Assembly: GCA_934394565.1 (NCBI GenBank)
Contig: CAKRQV010000011.1
Span: forward strand, 24,091 to 88,090
Source of the DNA: an uncultured Lachnospiraceae bacterium
GTDB lineage: Bacteria; Bacillota; Clostridia; Lachnospirales; Lachnospiraceae
DNA length: 64,000 bases
Direction: 5' to 3'
Shown here: one piece after another, positions 1 to 8,110 of the stretch
How positions within the stretch are numbered: position 1 is the first letter of the stretch
Layout: every line of letters begins with the position of its first letter
Notes under the pieces: generated by a model
Told to the model about the DNA's origin: nothing
The model's database searches: none
What the model saw: the letters and a program-made list of their open reading frames with translations, nothing else
Made by a program: the position numbers and the translations under genes

Positions 1-424
1 CGGTATCGTACATACCCATTCTCCACAGGCCACCGCATGGGCACAGGCTGGACGCAGTATCCCGCTGTATGGTACTACCCACGCTGATTATTTCTACGGA
101 CCGATCCCGTGTGCCAGAAGCCTGACCAAAGAAGAGATTGAAGGTGCCTACGAGGCCAATACAGGCAAAGTCATCATCGAAACCTTCACCGAGGGTAAGA
201 TCAATCCAATGTATACACCTGGTGTTCTGTGCTGCAATCATGGTGTGTTTACCTGGGGCAAGGATGCCGCGCAGGCCGTTCATAATGCCGTCGTTGTTGA
301 GGAAGTAGCCCGCATGGCTACCCTGACAGAGATGATCAATCCGCAGGTAAAGCCTGCACCGGATACGATCCGTGACAAACATTTTTACCGTAAGCATGGT
401 GCCAATGCCTATTACGGACAATAG
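1..424 (+). CDS. araD: L-ribulose-5-phosphate 4-epimerase, 3' part only
   Basis: This is the C-terminal 140 codons of a gene that begins before the window; the reading frame is open from base 2. AraD interconverts L-ribulose-5-phosphate and D-xylulose-5-phosphate in cytoplasmic L-arabinose breakdown. The translation has the class II aldolase/epimerase signature: a zinc-binding HTH near the start of the visible part, then [13 protein letters not shown] and PCARSL, and near the end [18 protein letters not shown], which are the conserved blocks of AraD. It ends in TAG and is followed at once by a strong terminator, so it is the last gene of its transcript. Family assignment is firm; the arabinose context lies outside the window. 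Confidence 0.93.
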   Translation, partial: GIVHTHSPQATAWAQAGRSIPLYGTTHADYFYGPIPCARSLTKEEIEGAYEANTGKVIIETFTEGKINPMYTPGVLCCNHGVFTWGKDAAQAVHNAVVVEEVARMATLTEMINPQVKPAPDTIRDKHFYRKHGANAYYGQ

Positions 425-490
425 ATCTGCGATTGTCTGATGTACCTGCAATGAAGCAGCGCAGCTGACAAATCCTATATCGTATGTGAC

Positions 491-530
491 AAAAGAGTCA
501 TTGAACAAACCGTTCAGTGACTCTTTTTTA
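491..530 (+). terminator. intrinsic terminator after araD
   Basis: An inverted repeat (AAAGAGTCA ... TGACTCTTT, continued inward by TGAAC/GTTCA) is followed by a run of Ts, 67 bases after the araD stop codon. Confidence 0.88.
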
Positions 531-636
531 TATGTTGCCAAAAGCACACTCCTTCCAGCGAAGGAATCCTGCTTTACTTATATCTGTTTTATTGCTATGC
601 ATATATCCCATATATCATTTTTGACAGGAGGTTACC

Positions 637-1113
637 ATGGATATCAACAAATATGCACTCTTTGCAGACATAGCCGAAACTCTCAATTTCACCCAGAGTG
701 GAGAAAATATGGGCTATACCCAGTCCGTAAACTTCTTGCCGTCCACGAAAAGCTGTCCCAGACCATTGATGCAATCAACGGCATTGAGGCTGGTCACATC
801 ACGATCGCCTGCTTTGCCAGTATTTCCAGAAACTGGCTTCCAAAAATCATCTATACTTTCCGACAGAACTATCCCGGCGTGGAAATAGAACTGATGGAAG
901 GCGGTACAGACGATATCGTCAGCTGGGTAGTGAAGCAGCAGGCAGATTTCGGTCTCTTAAGCCGCCGTCACGTGAAAGGTCTGGAATGGATTTCCCACTA
1001 TGAAGATCCCCTGATGGCCGTCCTGCCCAAAGATTATCCATTGGAGAATGAAAGCGCTTTTGCCGTATTATACCAGAGAGCTTGGTATTGCCGCGCTGTC
1101 AGAAAAACACTTG
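637..1113 (+). pseudogene. LysR-family regulator, broken by two internal deletions
   Basis: The start is intact: AGGAGG lies 5 bases before the ATG and the first 30 residues (MDINKYALFADIAETLNFTQ...) are a normal LysR helix-turn-helix start. At about 730 the frame jumps: homology resumes in another frame with VRKLLAVHEKLSQTIDAING and the effector-binding domain. Roughly 35-40 codons, including the end of the wing and the start of the linker helix, appear to be missing, and the loss is out of frame. Near 1050 a second jump goes directly from the middle of the effector domain (LPKDYPLENES) to the usual LysR tail (YYTRELGIAALSEKHL) in a third frame. The remnant then runs into the end of the convergent Nudix gene. 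It cannot encode a working regulator. Its former target is unknown. Confidence 0.85.
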
Positions 1114-1599
1114 TTTAATACTGTCGTAATGCAGAAAAATTCCTTCATCTGCCAGAGCCCTGATCTCCTCTGCCGTAGCCAGCCGGTAGCCGTCGGTCTC
1201 TTCGGTCTGCAAATGCAGATCATCTTCGGTAAAGTCCAGTTCAAAACGGTACACATCGACAAAATAATTGTCACCCTCGCCCGGATTCTCTCTGTGGTAG
1301 GTAAACATATAGCCGCCCTTTGCCTGGCTTACATCCAGGCCTGTCTCTTCACGTACTTCCCGGAGCACAGCATCCTCTGAATCCTCACCGGCCTGTGCGG
1401 CTCCGCCGGAGACCTCCCACCAGCCCGGTGCCCAGGCTTTTGTCATGACTCTTTTGGTAATCAGATACCGGCCATCCGGTCTCGCCACCACGCCCAGCAC
1501 AGACAGATGATACTCGCCGTCTTTTAAACACCAGTCGTTTCGCTTCATCGTGCGTCCGGTGCGCTGTTTGTTTGCATCGTAGATATCCCAGTATTCCAT
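1099..1599 (-). CDS. Nudix hydrolase
   Basis: A 166-residue cytoplasmic hydrolase expected to cleave a nucleoside diphosphate linked to another group with Mg2+. The Nudix box GX5EX7REVXEETGL is complete at about residues 66-88, and the N-terminus (MEYWDIYDANKQRTGRTMKR) is of the type found in Nudix proteins related to isopentenyl-diphosphate isomerase-like and YfcD families. A GAGGAAG ribosome binding site precedes the start. The stop codon lies inside the tail of the LysR remnant, so the deletions that broke that gene may also have set the present C-terminus. Substrate cannot be inferred. Confidence 0.85.
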   Translation of the reverse strand: MEYWDIYDANKQRTGRTMKRNDWCLKDGEYHLSVLGVVARPDGRYLITKRVMTKAWAPGWWEVSGGAAQAGEDSEDAVLREVREETGLDVSQAKGGYMFTYHRENPGEGDNYFVDVYRFELDFTEDDLHLQTEETDGYRLATAEEIRALADEGIFLHYDSIKQVFF

Positions 1600-1706
1600 G
1601 TTGTCTTCCTCGTTTCTTCTATTATATATGCGGTCATTTCAGCCTTTCGTGTCTCTGCTTTGTCTGCATATGTTTTATACATTCCACTGTGTATTTTCCG
1701 GCAAGA

Positions 1707-2039
1707 TTACTTTCCGATCCGCACCGTGGGATTCTTTTTCTGTATGCCCTCGATGGCCTCAGTCACATATGCTTTATAATCCGCATGCAGCTTCCAGACC
1801 TTTCCAGCCGGATCTCCCACACACAGACTGTATTCCTCATGACCGAAATCACCGCTTTCGCTGGCCTCCGTCATCAGATACACCTTTGTAATATCTGTGT
1901 ATCGAATACATTTGGTCTGGAAAAAATATCTGTGGATCAGATATGTTTCTCCCAGTGTGATTTCCCCGATCTGTATGCCTTCCCTTTTTTCCCGCCGGAT
2001 CTGTTCCTTTGGCGGACATTCACCATATAAACACTTCAT
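1707..2039 (-). CDS. small cytoplasmic protein of unknown function
   Basis: A 110-residue protein that I do not recognise. It has no signal peptide or membrane segment. The start contains a Cys pair (CLYGEC) and a basic stretch, followed by alternating beta-type sequence (IGEITLGETYLIHRYFFQTKCIRYTDITKVYLMTE) reminiscent of a small PH-like fold, and ends with an amphipathic helix. Codon use resembles its neighbours. It stands between the Nudix gene and the divergent transglutaminase gene. It is kept as a real gene because of its length, composition and fit between neighbours, but the function is open. Confidence 0.6.
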   Translation of the reverse strand: MKCLYGECPPKEQIRREKREGIQIGEITLGETYLIHRYFFQTKCIRYTDITKVYLMTEASESGDFGHEEYSLCVGDPAGKVWKLHADYKAYVTEAIEGIQKKNPTVRIGK

Positions 2040-2163
2040 GCTTTTCTCTCTTTTTCTACATAGGTTTCCCTGTGATTATACCCGATTCTGTGCGGTTGTG
2101 CAATTTCAGGACCTGTATTTTAACGTCTTTTTTCCGCACGGCACAGGCTTTATACTTCTTTTG

Positions 2164-2192
2164 TTTACGAATCTTCTGCTTTACCGTATAAT
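2164..2192 (+). promoter_or_regulatory. sigma-A promoter of the transglutaminase-like gene
   Basis: TTTACG at 2164-2169 and a perfect TATAAT at 2187-2192 are separated by 17 bases. The ribosome binding site AGGAGG (2204-2209) follows closely, so the leader is very short. Confidence 0.75.
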
Positions 2193-2216
2193 ACCATTAC
2201 ATCAGGAGGAATTTTT

Positions 2217-3461
2217 ATGCGACGAAAAAAACGTTCTTCGTTTCCATTTATCAGTCTTTTTGTTTTATGTATCCTGCTTTTTGCCCTGCTCGGACTTGTA
2301 CAAAGCAAAGATACATCGGCACTTATTTCTGTTTTGCAGGAATTTTTGCCTGAGCCAAGTCCCACTGCATCCGACGATGATGCACTGCCTGCGGCTTCTG
2401 CCCTGTATGCCACATCTTCTGTCTCGGCCGAAACCACCGGACAGACCTCACCTGACAGCTGTTATGCCTACTACTATCAACAGCTGTCCGCTGCCGAACA
2501 GACACTGTATACCACAATCTTCACCGGCGTATCTGACAGGAAAGATACCATTGACCTGAATACGACCGATACAGATACTGTGCACCGGATCTATCATTTT
2601 GTCCTTTACGATCATCCGGAGATGTTCTGGTGCGTCGGCAGCAGCCAGAGCAATGTCTACAGCACCAGGATTGAATTTATGCCGGATTACTCCTGCACAC
2701 GGGAGGAGATCAGCCGGAGGAAAAGTCAGATTGAACAGGCCGCTGCTGCCTGTCTCGCCGGACTTTCTGCCGATGCCACCGATTACGAAAAAGTACACTA
2801 CATCTATACATGGCTGGTCAATACCGTAGACTATGATGACAATGCCAGCGATAACCAGAATATCTACAGCTCCATGGTCGGTCATGCCTCAGTCTGCGCC
2901 GGATATGCCAAGGGTCTGCAATATCTGCTGAACCATCTTTCCGTCCCCTGTATCTACATCACAGGTACACTTTCCTCCGGCGGCACCCACGCCTGGAACA
3001 TGGTGCAGTGCAACGGCAAATGGTATCTGGTGGACACTACCTTCGGCGATCCGGTCTTTCAAAATACGCAGGATATCCCGGAAAGCAATATCAGCTACGC
3101 CTACCTGTGCTGTACCGATGCCCAGTTTAACGGTTCACATCGTCCAGATGAGGATATCACCTACCCGACCTGCAATTCGATCGATCTGAACTACTATGTC
3201 CAGAACGGCAGCTTTATCTTCAGCTACGACCATGATGCCCTGCGGGATCTCGTAGCCACAGCAGTCACTGATGGCAAGGACGGCTTCACCCTGCAATGTG
3301 CCAACAGTGCCACGTACAAAGAAGTCTGCACCGCACTGCTTGATGATATCGTCCCGGCAGTCAGCAACACCTATATGCAGATGCACAATCTGAAAAAAGT
3401 ACGGTACAAATACAGCCAGGATGGGGAAATGCTGGTGTTTACGCTGTACTGGACAGAGTAA
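2217..3461 (+). CDS. membrane-anchored transglutaminase-like protein
   Basis: 414 residues. An N-terminal basic stretch and a hydrophobic segment (residues about 8-30) should anchor or export it; a Thr/Ser/Pro-rich linker follows. The transglutaminase core lies at about residues 190-290, with the catalytic triad visible in order: Cys in HASVCAGYAKG, His in GGTHAWNMV, Asp in YLVDTTFGDPVF. Such proteins are cysteine peptidase-like or cross-linking enzymes outside the cell; cell-wall peptides are a plausible substrate, but this is inference. The C-terminal 120 residues resemble no domain I know. The gene is monocistronic, with its own promoter and a terminator region shared with the convergent pxp operon. 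Confidence 0.85.
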   Translation: MRRKKRSSFPFISLFVLCILLFALLGLVQSKDTSALISVLQEFLPEPSPTASDDDALPAASALYATSSVSAETTGQTSPDSCYAYYYQQLSAAEQTLYTTIFTGVSDRKDTIDLNTTDTDTVHRIYHFVLYDHPEMFWCVGSSQSNVYSTRIEFMPDYSCTREEISRRKSQIEQAAAACLAGLSADATDYEKVHYIYTWLVNTVDYDDNASDNQNIYSSMVGHASVCAGYAKGLQYLLNHLSVPCIYITGTLSSGGTHAWNMVQCNGKWYLVDTTFGDPVFQNTQDIPESNISYAYLCCTDAQFNGSHRPDEDITYPTCNSIDLNYYVQNGSFIFSYDHDALRDLVATAVTDGKDGFTLQCANSATYKEVCTALLDDIVPAVSNTYMQMHNLKKVRYKYSQDGEMLVFTLYWTE

Positions 3462-3481
3462 ACACCTCCAATACAAAAAAA

Positions 3482-3571
3482 CATAAGAAACATTTTTCGT
3501 GAGTTTCTTATGAGTATCGCAGCACTCTTCAAGTTCTCGTGCAAGCATATATTTTTGCTCATTGCTTGCGT
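3482..3571 (+). repeat. dispersed hairpin repeat, copy 1
   Basis: Begins with a perfect 10-bp inverted repeat (CATAAGAAAC / GTTTCTTATG), then GAGTATCGC, TCTCGTGCAAGCA and a second small hairpin (GCAAGCA ... TGCTTGC). A diverged copy in the opposite orientation occupies 13770-13868, sharing RAGAAAC-N8-11-GTTTCT, GAGTTA/TNCGC and TCTCRTGCAAGCA in the same order. An A-run to its left could let the first hairpin act as a second terminator for the minus-strand pxp operon. Confidence 0.5.
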
Positions 3572-3574
3572 AAT

Positions 3575-3634
3575 AAAAAGAAGAGGCAACAGATCTTTCC
3601 GGTTTTCCGGCCAGATTTCTGCTGCCTCTTTTTT
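3575..3634. terminator. bidirectional terminator between convergent genes
   Basis: The repeat AAGAGGCA...TGCCTCTT is flanked by an A-run on the left and a T-run on the right. It can therefore stop both the transglutaminase transcript and the pxp operon. Confidence 0.85.
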
Positions 3635-3668
3635 CTGATTCTATAAAAAACTTCTGCTCTACAGATGT

Positions 3669-4439
3669 TTATTTGATGATCTCCACCAGCGGTGCGATCT
3701 CAATCCCCTCTGCACCCAGTGTCTCGCGGATCTTCTTTACAAAAGCCAGTGCCTTTGCCCCGTCGCCGTGTACACATACGGAATCCGCTTTGATCGGGAT
3801 ATCCTTGCCTGTGATCGCTGTGACCTTCTGTTCCTTGATCATGCGGACAACTCTGGCAATGGCTTCGTTTTCATCGGTGATCATCGCACCCTCTTTACGG
3901 CGGTTGACTAAAGAACCATCCTCCTCATAGGCACGGTCTGCAAATACCTCACGGGCCACCTTCAATCCCATATCCTCTGCGGCATGTACCAGCTCACCAC
4001 TGGACAGTGCCATCACGATCAGCTCAGGATTGTATTCCTTAATTGCCTCACAGATGCCCTTTGCCAGCGCATAATCCTTACCGGCCATATTGTACATGGC
4101 GCCATGTGGTTTGACATGCTGCAGCTTCATACCATGTGCTTTACAGAATGCATCCAGTGCCCCCAGCTGATACAGGGTATAAGCTCTGGCCTCGGCCGGA
4201 GTTACATCCAGATTGCGGCGGCCAAAGCCCATCAGATCCGGGTAGCCCGGATGCGCACCGACCTGGATACCGGCCTCCTTTGCCATGGCAATGGTCTTGT
4301 CCATGACAAGCGGATCCGAAGCGTGATAACCACAGGCCACGTTTGCCGAAGACACCAGTGGCAGTACTTCCATATCGTTTCCTATTGTATAACGGCCAAA
4401 GCTTTCGCCCAGGTCACTGTTTAAGTCTACTTTATACAT
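3669..4439 (-). CDS. pxpA: 5-oxoprolinase subunit A (LamB/YcsF family)
   Basis: 256 residues, the usual length. In the characterised PxpABC enzyme this subunit, with PxpB and PxpC, hydrolyses 5-oxo-L-proline to glutamate using ATP. The family hallmarks are clear: DLNSDLGESFGRYTIGND at the start, SSANVACGYHASDP, VGAHPGYPDLMGFGRR, and QHVKPHGAMYN. It is the last gene of a six-gene operon and starts 15 bases after accC ends. Splitting pxpA from pxpB/pxpC by accB and accC raises the possibility that the group acts on another lactam or amide. Confidence 0.93.
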   Translation of the reverse strand: MYKVDLNSDLGESFGRYTIGNDMEVLPLVSSANVACGYHASDPLVMDKTIAMAKEAGIQVGAHPGYPDLMGFGRRNLDVTPAEARAYTLYQLGALDAFCKAHGMKLQHVKPHGAMYNMAGKDYALAKGICEAIKEYNPELIVMALSSGELVHAAEDMGLKVAREVFADRAYEEDGSLVNRRKEGAMITDENEAIARVVRMIKEQKVTAITGKDIPIKADSVCVHGDGAKALAFVKKIRETLGAEGIEIAPLVEIIK

Positions 4440-4454
4440 GACTTTTCTCTCCCG

Positions 4455-5801
4455 TTATTTAATATGCATCACATTTTCAATAAATCCGGTATCGGCTTTG
4501 CCCTCGGCAAAGATCGGATTTTTGATGATCTGGTACTGGAAATCCAGATTGGTCTCCACACCGAGGATCACCATCTCATCCAGTGCGGAGCTCATCTTTC
4601 TGAGTGCGGCTTCTCTGTCCGGTGCATGCACGATAACCTTGGCAATCATGGAATCGTACTCCGATGGAATCCGGTAGCCTGCATACAGCGCACTGTCTAC
4701 ACGCACACCATTGCCGGCCGGCAGATGCATATGGGTCACGACGCCGGGACTCGGCATAAAGTTCATCGATGGAATCTCCGCATTGATACGGCACTCAATC
4801 GCATGGCCCTTGATCTGAACATCCTCCTGTGTAAAGCTTAAAGGCTCGCCCATGGCCACGCGGATCTGTTCGATGATCAGGTCTGTACCGGTCACCATCT
4901 CGGTAACACCGTGCTCTACCTGAATACGGGTATTCATCTCCATGAAGTAAAATTCACCGGTCGGAGCTACGATATACTCGATTGTTCCTGCATTCGTATA
5001 ACCTACGGTCTTCGCAGCCAGTACAGCGTATTTGTTCATGGCCTCTCTCGTCTCGGCTGAGATCGCCGGAGACGGGGATTCTTCGATCAGCTTCTGGTGA
5101 TTTCGCTGTACGGAACAGTCACGCTCGCCCAGAGCCACAACATTACCATGGGTATCTGCCATAATCTGGATCTCCACATGGCGCGGATTCTGCACAAAAC
5201 GCTCAATATACATCGTATCGTCCGCAAAGGCATTGGCAGACTCTCTCTGGGCCATATTGAACTGGAACTCAAATTCATCAGCGGACTCAGCCACACGCAT
5301 ACCCTTGCCACCGCCACCGGAGGAAGCCTTGATCATGACCGGATAACCGATCTCTTTTGCCAGCTTTGCACCGATCTCAACATCATATACCGGCTCTTTC
5401 GTTCCTGGAACCACCGGTACTCCGGCATCCATCATTGTGGAACGGGCCTGGGATTTATTACCCATTTTATCGATAACCTCCGCTGTCGGTCCGATAAAGG
5501 TAAGACCGTTTTCTTCACAGCGGCGTACAAATTCACTGTTCTCGGAAAGGAAACCGAAACCGGGGTGGATCGCATCCGCGCCGACGTTTTTGGCGGCCAT
5601 GATGATCCGATCCATATTCAGATAGCTGTTTTTGGCAGGTCCCTCACCGATGCAGACACGCTGGTCTGCCAGCTGAACATGCAGACTGTCAGCATCCTCT
5701 TTGGAATAGATGGCAACACTGCGGATACCCATATTCCGGCAGGCGCGGGCGATACGAACTGCTATCTCGCCACGATTGGCAATCAGAATCTTGTTAAACA
5801 C
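4455..5801 (-). CDS. accC: biotin carboxylase
   Basis: 448 residues, full length for the biotin carboxylase subunit. It uses ATP and bicarbonate to carboxylate the biotin on its carrier protein. Visible features: N-terminal domain MFNKILIANRGEIAVRIARA, glycine-rich ATP loop KASSGGGGKGMR, HVEIQIMADTHGNV, the active-site region EMNTRIQVEHGVTE, and the C-terminal SMIAKVIVHAPDR. It follows accB by 15 bases. No carboxyltransferase accA/accD is present in the window; instead the neighbours pxpB and pxpC belong to families related to the carboxyltransferase part of urea carboxylase. It may serve those rather than fatty-acid synthesis. Confidence 0.93.
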   Translation of the reverse strand: MFNKILIANRGEIAVRIARACRNMGIRSVAIYSKEDADSLHVQLADQRVCIGEGPAKNSYLNMDRIIMAAKNVGADAIHPGFGFLSENSEFVRRCEENGLTFIGPTAEVIDKMGNKSQARSTMMDAGVPVVPGTKEPVYDVEIGAKLAKEIGYPVMIKASSGGGGKGMRVAESADEFEFQFNMAQRESANAFADDTMYIERFVQNPRHVEIQIMADTHGNVVALGERDCSVQRNHQKLIEESPSPAISAETREAMNKYAVLAAKTVGYTNAGTIEYIVAPTGEFYFMEMNTRIQVEHGVTEMVTGTDLIIEQIRVAMGEPLSFTQEDVQIKGHAIECRINAEIPSMNFMPSPGVVTHMHLPAGNGVRVDSALYAGYRIPSEYDSMIAKVIVHAPDREAALRKMSSALDEMVILGVETNLDFQYQIIKNPIFAEGKADTGFIENVMHIK

Positions 5802-5816
5802 AGTTCTTCCTCCCTA

Positions 5817-6263
5817 TTATAACTTCTTTACTCTAAACAGCGGCTGTCCGTATTCTACCTTCTGCTCATTGCTGACCAGCACGGCCTCGATCTCGCAGTC
5901 GTACTCAGCCTGGATCTCATTCATCAGCTTCATAGCTTCCAGAATACATACGGTCTGTCCGCTTTTGACATGGTCACCAACACGGACAAAAGCCGGAATA
6001 TCCGGAGCTGCTGCAGAATAGAATGTACCTACGATCGGAGAAGTGATGAATTCTTCATCCTCTTCTTCTGTCTCCATGCTAACCTCTGCTGCCGGAGCCA
6101 CAGCTCCTGCCGATGCAAGTACCGGTGCAGCCCCCCCTGCGATCACCGGTGGATTGTCCAGTTTACTCATGCTGATCTTGACATCGGTGTCCTTGTAGCT
6201 GAACTCTGTCAGAGAAGATTCCTCCACCAGCTTGATCAGTCCTGCAATTTTCTCTAAATTCAT
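5817..6263 (-). CDS. accB: biotin carboxyl carrier protein
   Basis: 148 residues counting from the ATG at 6263, which has a good AAGGAG ribosome binding site. A longer frame upstream overlaps pxpC and lacks such a site. An N-terminal helical part (1-35) is followed by an Ala/Pro and acidic linker (40-72) and the biotinyl domain (74-148). Biotin would be attached to Lys112 in EAMKLM. The protein carries CO2 from AccC to a carboxyltransferase partner. Gaps to pxpC and accC are 19 and 15 bases, so all are co-transcribed. Confidence 0.92.
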   Translation of the reverse strand: MNLEKIAGLIKLVEESSLTEFSYKDTDVKISMSKLDNPPVIAGGAAPVLASAGAVAPAAEVSMETEEEDEEFITSPIVGTFYSAAAPDIPAFVRVGDHVKSGQTVCILEAMKLMNEIQAEYDCEIEAVLVSNEQKVEYGQPLFRVKKL

Positions 6264-6282
6264 AGCTATACTCCTTATCTCT

Positions 6283-7287
6283 CTATGCGAATAGTTTACT
6301 GATACGTTTTGCCACCAGACGGCAGTCCAGCACCTCTTTACACGGGGTATGGATCTGATTACGCATAGCAACATATTCTTTTTCTTCTTCCAGATACAGT
6401 TTCTGTGCCTCTTCTACCGTGATCGCTTTGAAACGGATCTTGTGATCTGTCTTTCGCTGTACCAGCTTTGGAATATCCACAGTTGCCACTGTAGCGATCT
6501 TGGCATAGCCGCCGGTCGTCTGGCGGTCTGCCAGAAGAATAATCGGTTTGCCATGGGACGGTACCTGTACTGAACCAAAGGCAATACCGTCGGAAATGAT
6601 ATCCGATCCGTTCTTGGAGGCGATAAACGGACCCTCCATACGACAGCCCATGCGGTCAAAATCACTGGTCACCATATAAGTCTCACTTAAAAAGGTATGG
6701 ATACCGTCTTTCGTAAACATGTCGCACTGCGGACCAAGTACGACACGAAGCTCTGCTTCCTCCTGATCAAATTCGTCCAGATCCAGCTTTCTTGACAGGA
6801 AAAACGGCAGATATCTTCTCTTGATACGGAAGCTGATATAATCCTCATCGTGCAGCTTTCTTCCCTTGAAACCGCCGATCTTACTCTTTAAATTGGTACA
6901 GCGGCTGCCCATAACAACCGGTATATCCAGATAACTGGAAAAAGCGATGTAGCCGCGGCTTCCTGTACGGGCGCTGCCAAATTTCAGGATATCACCACGA
7001 TTCATATACAGTGCGGTATACATCGGTGCCGGATTACCATTGATCGTTGGCTGAAAATCACCACCAGTGATTGCAATGATCGTCTCTGAGGTAAACTGCA
7101 GAGTCGGACCGATCAGTGTAAATTCAAGGACAGCTTCATTCTCCGGATTGTCCAGAAGCAGATTGGCGATCTTGAAGGAACGCACATCCATGACTCCGGC
7201 TACGGAAAAACCCTGGCTCTGATACCCATTACGTCCCAGATCCTGTACGGTGGTCAGCATACCTGCCTTTAATACTCGAATGCCCAT
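6283..7287 (-). CDS. pxpC: 5-oxoprolinase subunit C / biotin-dependent carboxyltransferase-like protein (KipA/AHS2 family)
   Basis: 334 residues. The AHS2 (carboxyltransferase subdomain A/B) fold is shown by GMLTTVQDLGRNGYQSQGF at the start, AVLEFTLIGP, GSRGYIAFSSYLDIPVVMGSR and the end block SDGIAFGSVQVPSHGKPIILLADRQTTGGYAKI. In the known oxoprolinase it pairs with PxpB; in urea carboxylase the same domain transfers CO2 from biotin. Here biotin carboxylase and carrier genes follow directly, so the second role is possible. The start lies only 3 bases after pxpB ends. Confidence 0.9.
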   Translation of the reverse strand: MGIRVLKAGMLTTVQDLGRNGYQSQGFSVAGVMDVRSFKIANLLLDNPENEAVLEFTLIGPTLQFTSETIIAITGGDFQPTINGNPAPMYTALYMNRGDILKFGSARTGSRGYIAFSSYLDIPVVMGSRCTNLKSKIGGFKGRKLHDEDYISFRIKRRYLPFFLSRKLDLDEFDQEEAELRVVLGPQCDMFTKDGIHTFLSETYMVTSDFDRMGCRMEGPFIASKNGSDIISDGIAFGSVQVPSHGKPIILLADRQTTGGYAKIATVATVDIPKLVQRKTDHKIRFKAITVEEAQKLYLEEEKEYVAMRNQIHTPCKEVLDCRLVAKRISKLFA

Positions 7288-7290
7288 AGC

Positions 7291-8019
7291 TTACACCTCT
7301 CCTTCATGTACCACGCACTGATACTCGCCGCGCTCGACAAGCTCCTTGATGCGGTTAAATTCATTTTCATCAATCCGTACGAACCGGATATAATCACCGG
7401 CTTCCACAAGGATCGGCACCTTTCTGGCCGGATCATAGGTTTTCACCGGTGTCAGTCCCATCAACTGCCAGCCTCCCGGAGAATCCATCGGATAGATACC
7501 GGTCTGTGAACCACCGATTCCTACGCTTCCGGCCGGAATGCGTACACGTGGATTCGCCAGTCGTGGTGTATGGATACGTTCATCCAGTCCTCCCAGATAA
7601 GTAAATCCCGGTAAAAATCCCAGCATATAGATCAGGTAATCCCTGGAAGTATGGATATCGATAACTTCCTCGACAGAAAGTCCGGCATGTTTGGCAATAT
7701 GCTCAATATCCGGTCCAAATTCACCGCCATAGCAGACGGGAATCTCAAATACCCTCTTGGTTCTTTCCCCTGTTTTGATTTCCATCCGCATAATAGCTTC
7801 CATCCGCTCTTTGATCTCCACATAAGAGATCACACGGGGATCATAGTTGATCAAAAGCGAACAGAATGCGGGAATAATATCTGTTACACCGACGATATGC
7901 TGTTCACGCATCATCTGTACCGTAGCAGATATCCTGTAATTGATCTCAGGATCAATCGTGTTGCCGAACTGGATCAGAATGGAACTGTCCCCGGCTGTCA
8001 GAATCTTTGTTTCCTGCAT
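7291..8019 (-). CDS. pxpB: 5-oxoprolinase subunit B (KipI/AHS1 family)
   Basis: 242 residues from the ATG at 8019 (AGGAG upstream). A longer frame to 8064 has a poor N-terminus and no ribosome binding site. AHS1 family features: AGDSSILIQFGNTIDPEIN, DIIPAFCSLLINYDP, IPVCYGGEFGPDIEHIA, YLIYMLGFLPGFTYLGGLD, PRVRIPAGSVGIGGSQTGIYP and SPGGWQLMG. It forms the functional partner of PxpC. The B. subtilis homologue KipI also inhibits the sporulation kinase KinA, which is worth remembering in a spore former, though nothing here shows that role. Confidence 0.92.
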   Translation of the reverse strand: MQETKILTAGDSSILIQFGNTIDPEINYRISATVQMMREQHIVGVTDIIPAFCSLLINYDPRVISYVEIKERMEAIMRMEIKTGERTKRVFEIPVCYGGEFGPDIEHIAKHAGLSVEEVIDIHTSRDYLIYMLGFLPGFTYLGGLDERIHTPRLANPRVRIPAGSVGIGGSQTGIYPMDSPGGWQLMGLTPVKTYDPARKVPILVEAGDYIRFVRIDENEFNRIKELVERGEYQCVVHEGEV

Positions 8020-8110
8020 ATATTTTCTCCTATTACAACCACGACAGGGGCAAAAAGGATCCACATAACCCGTGATCCTCCTGCCCCGGTTCGTTGAGTT
8101 TATACCATTT

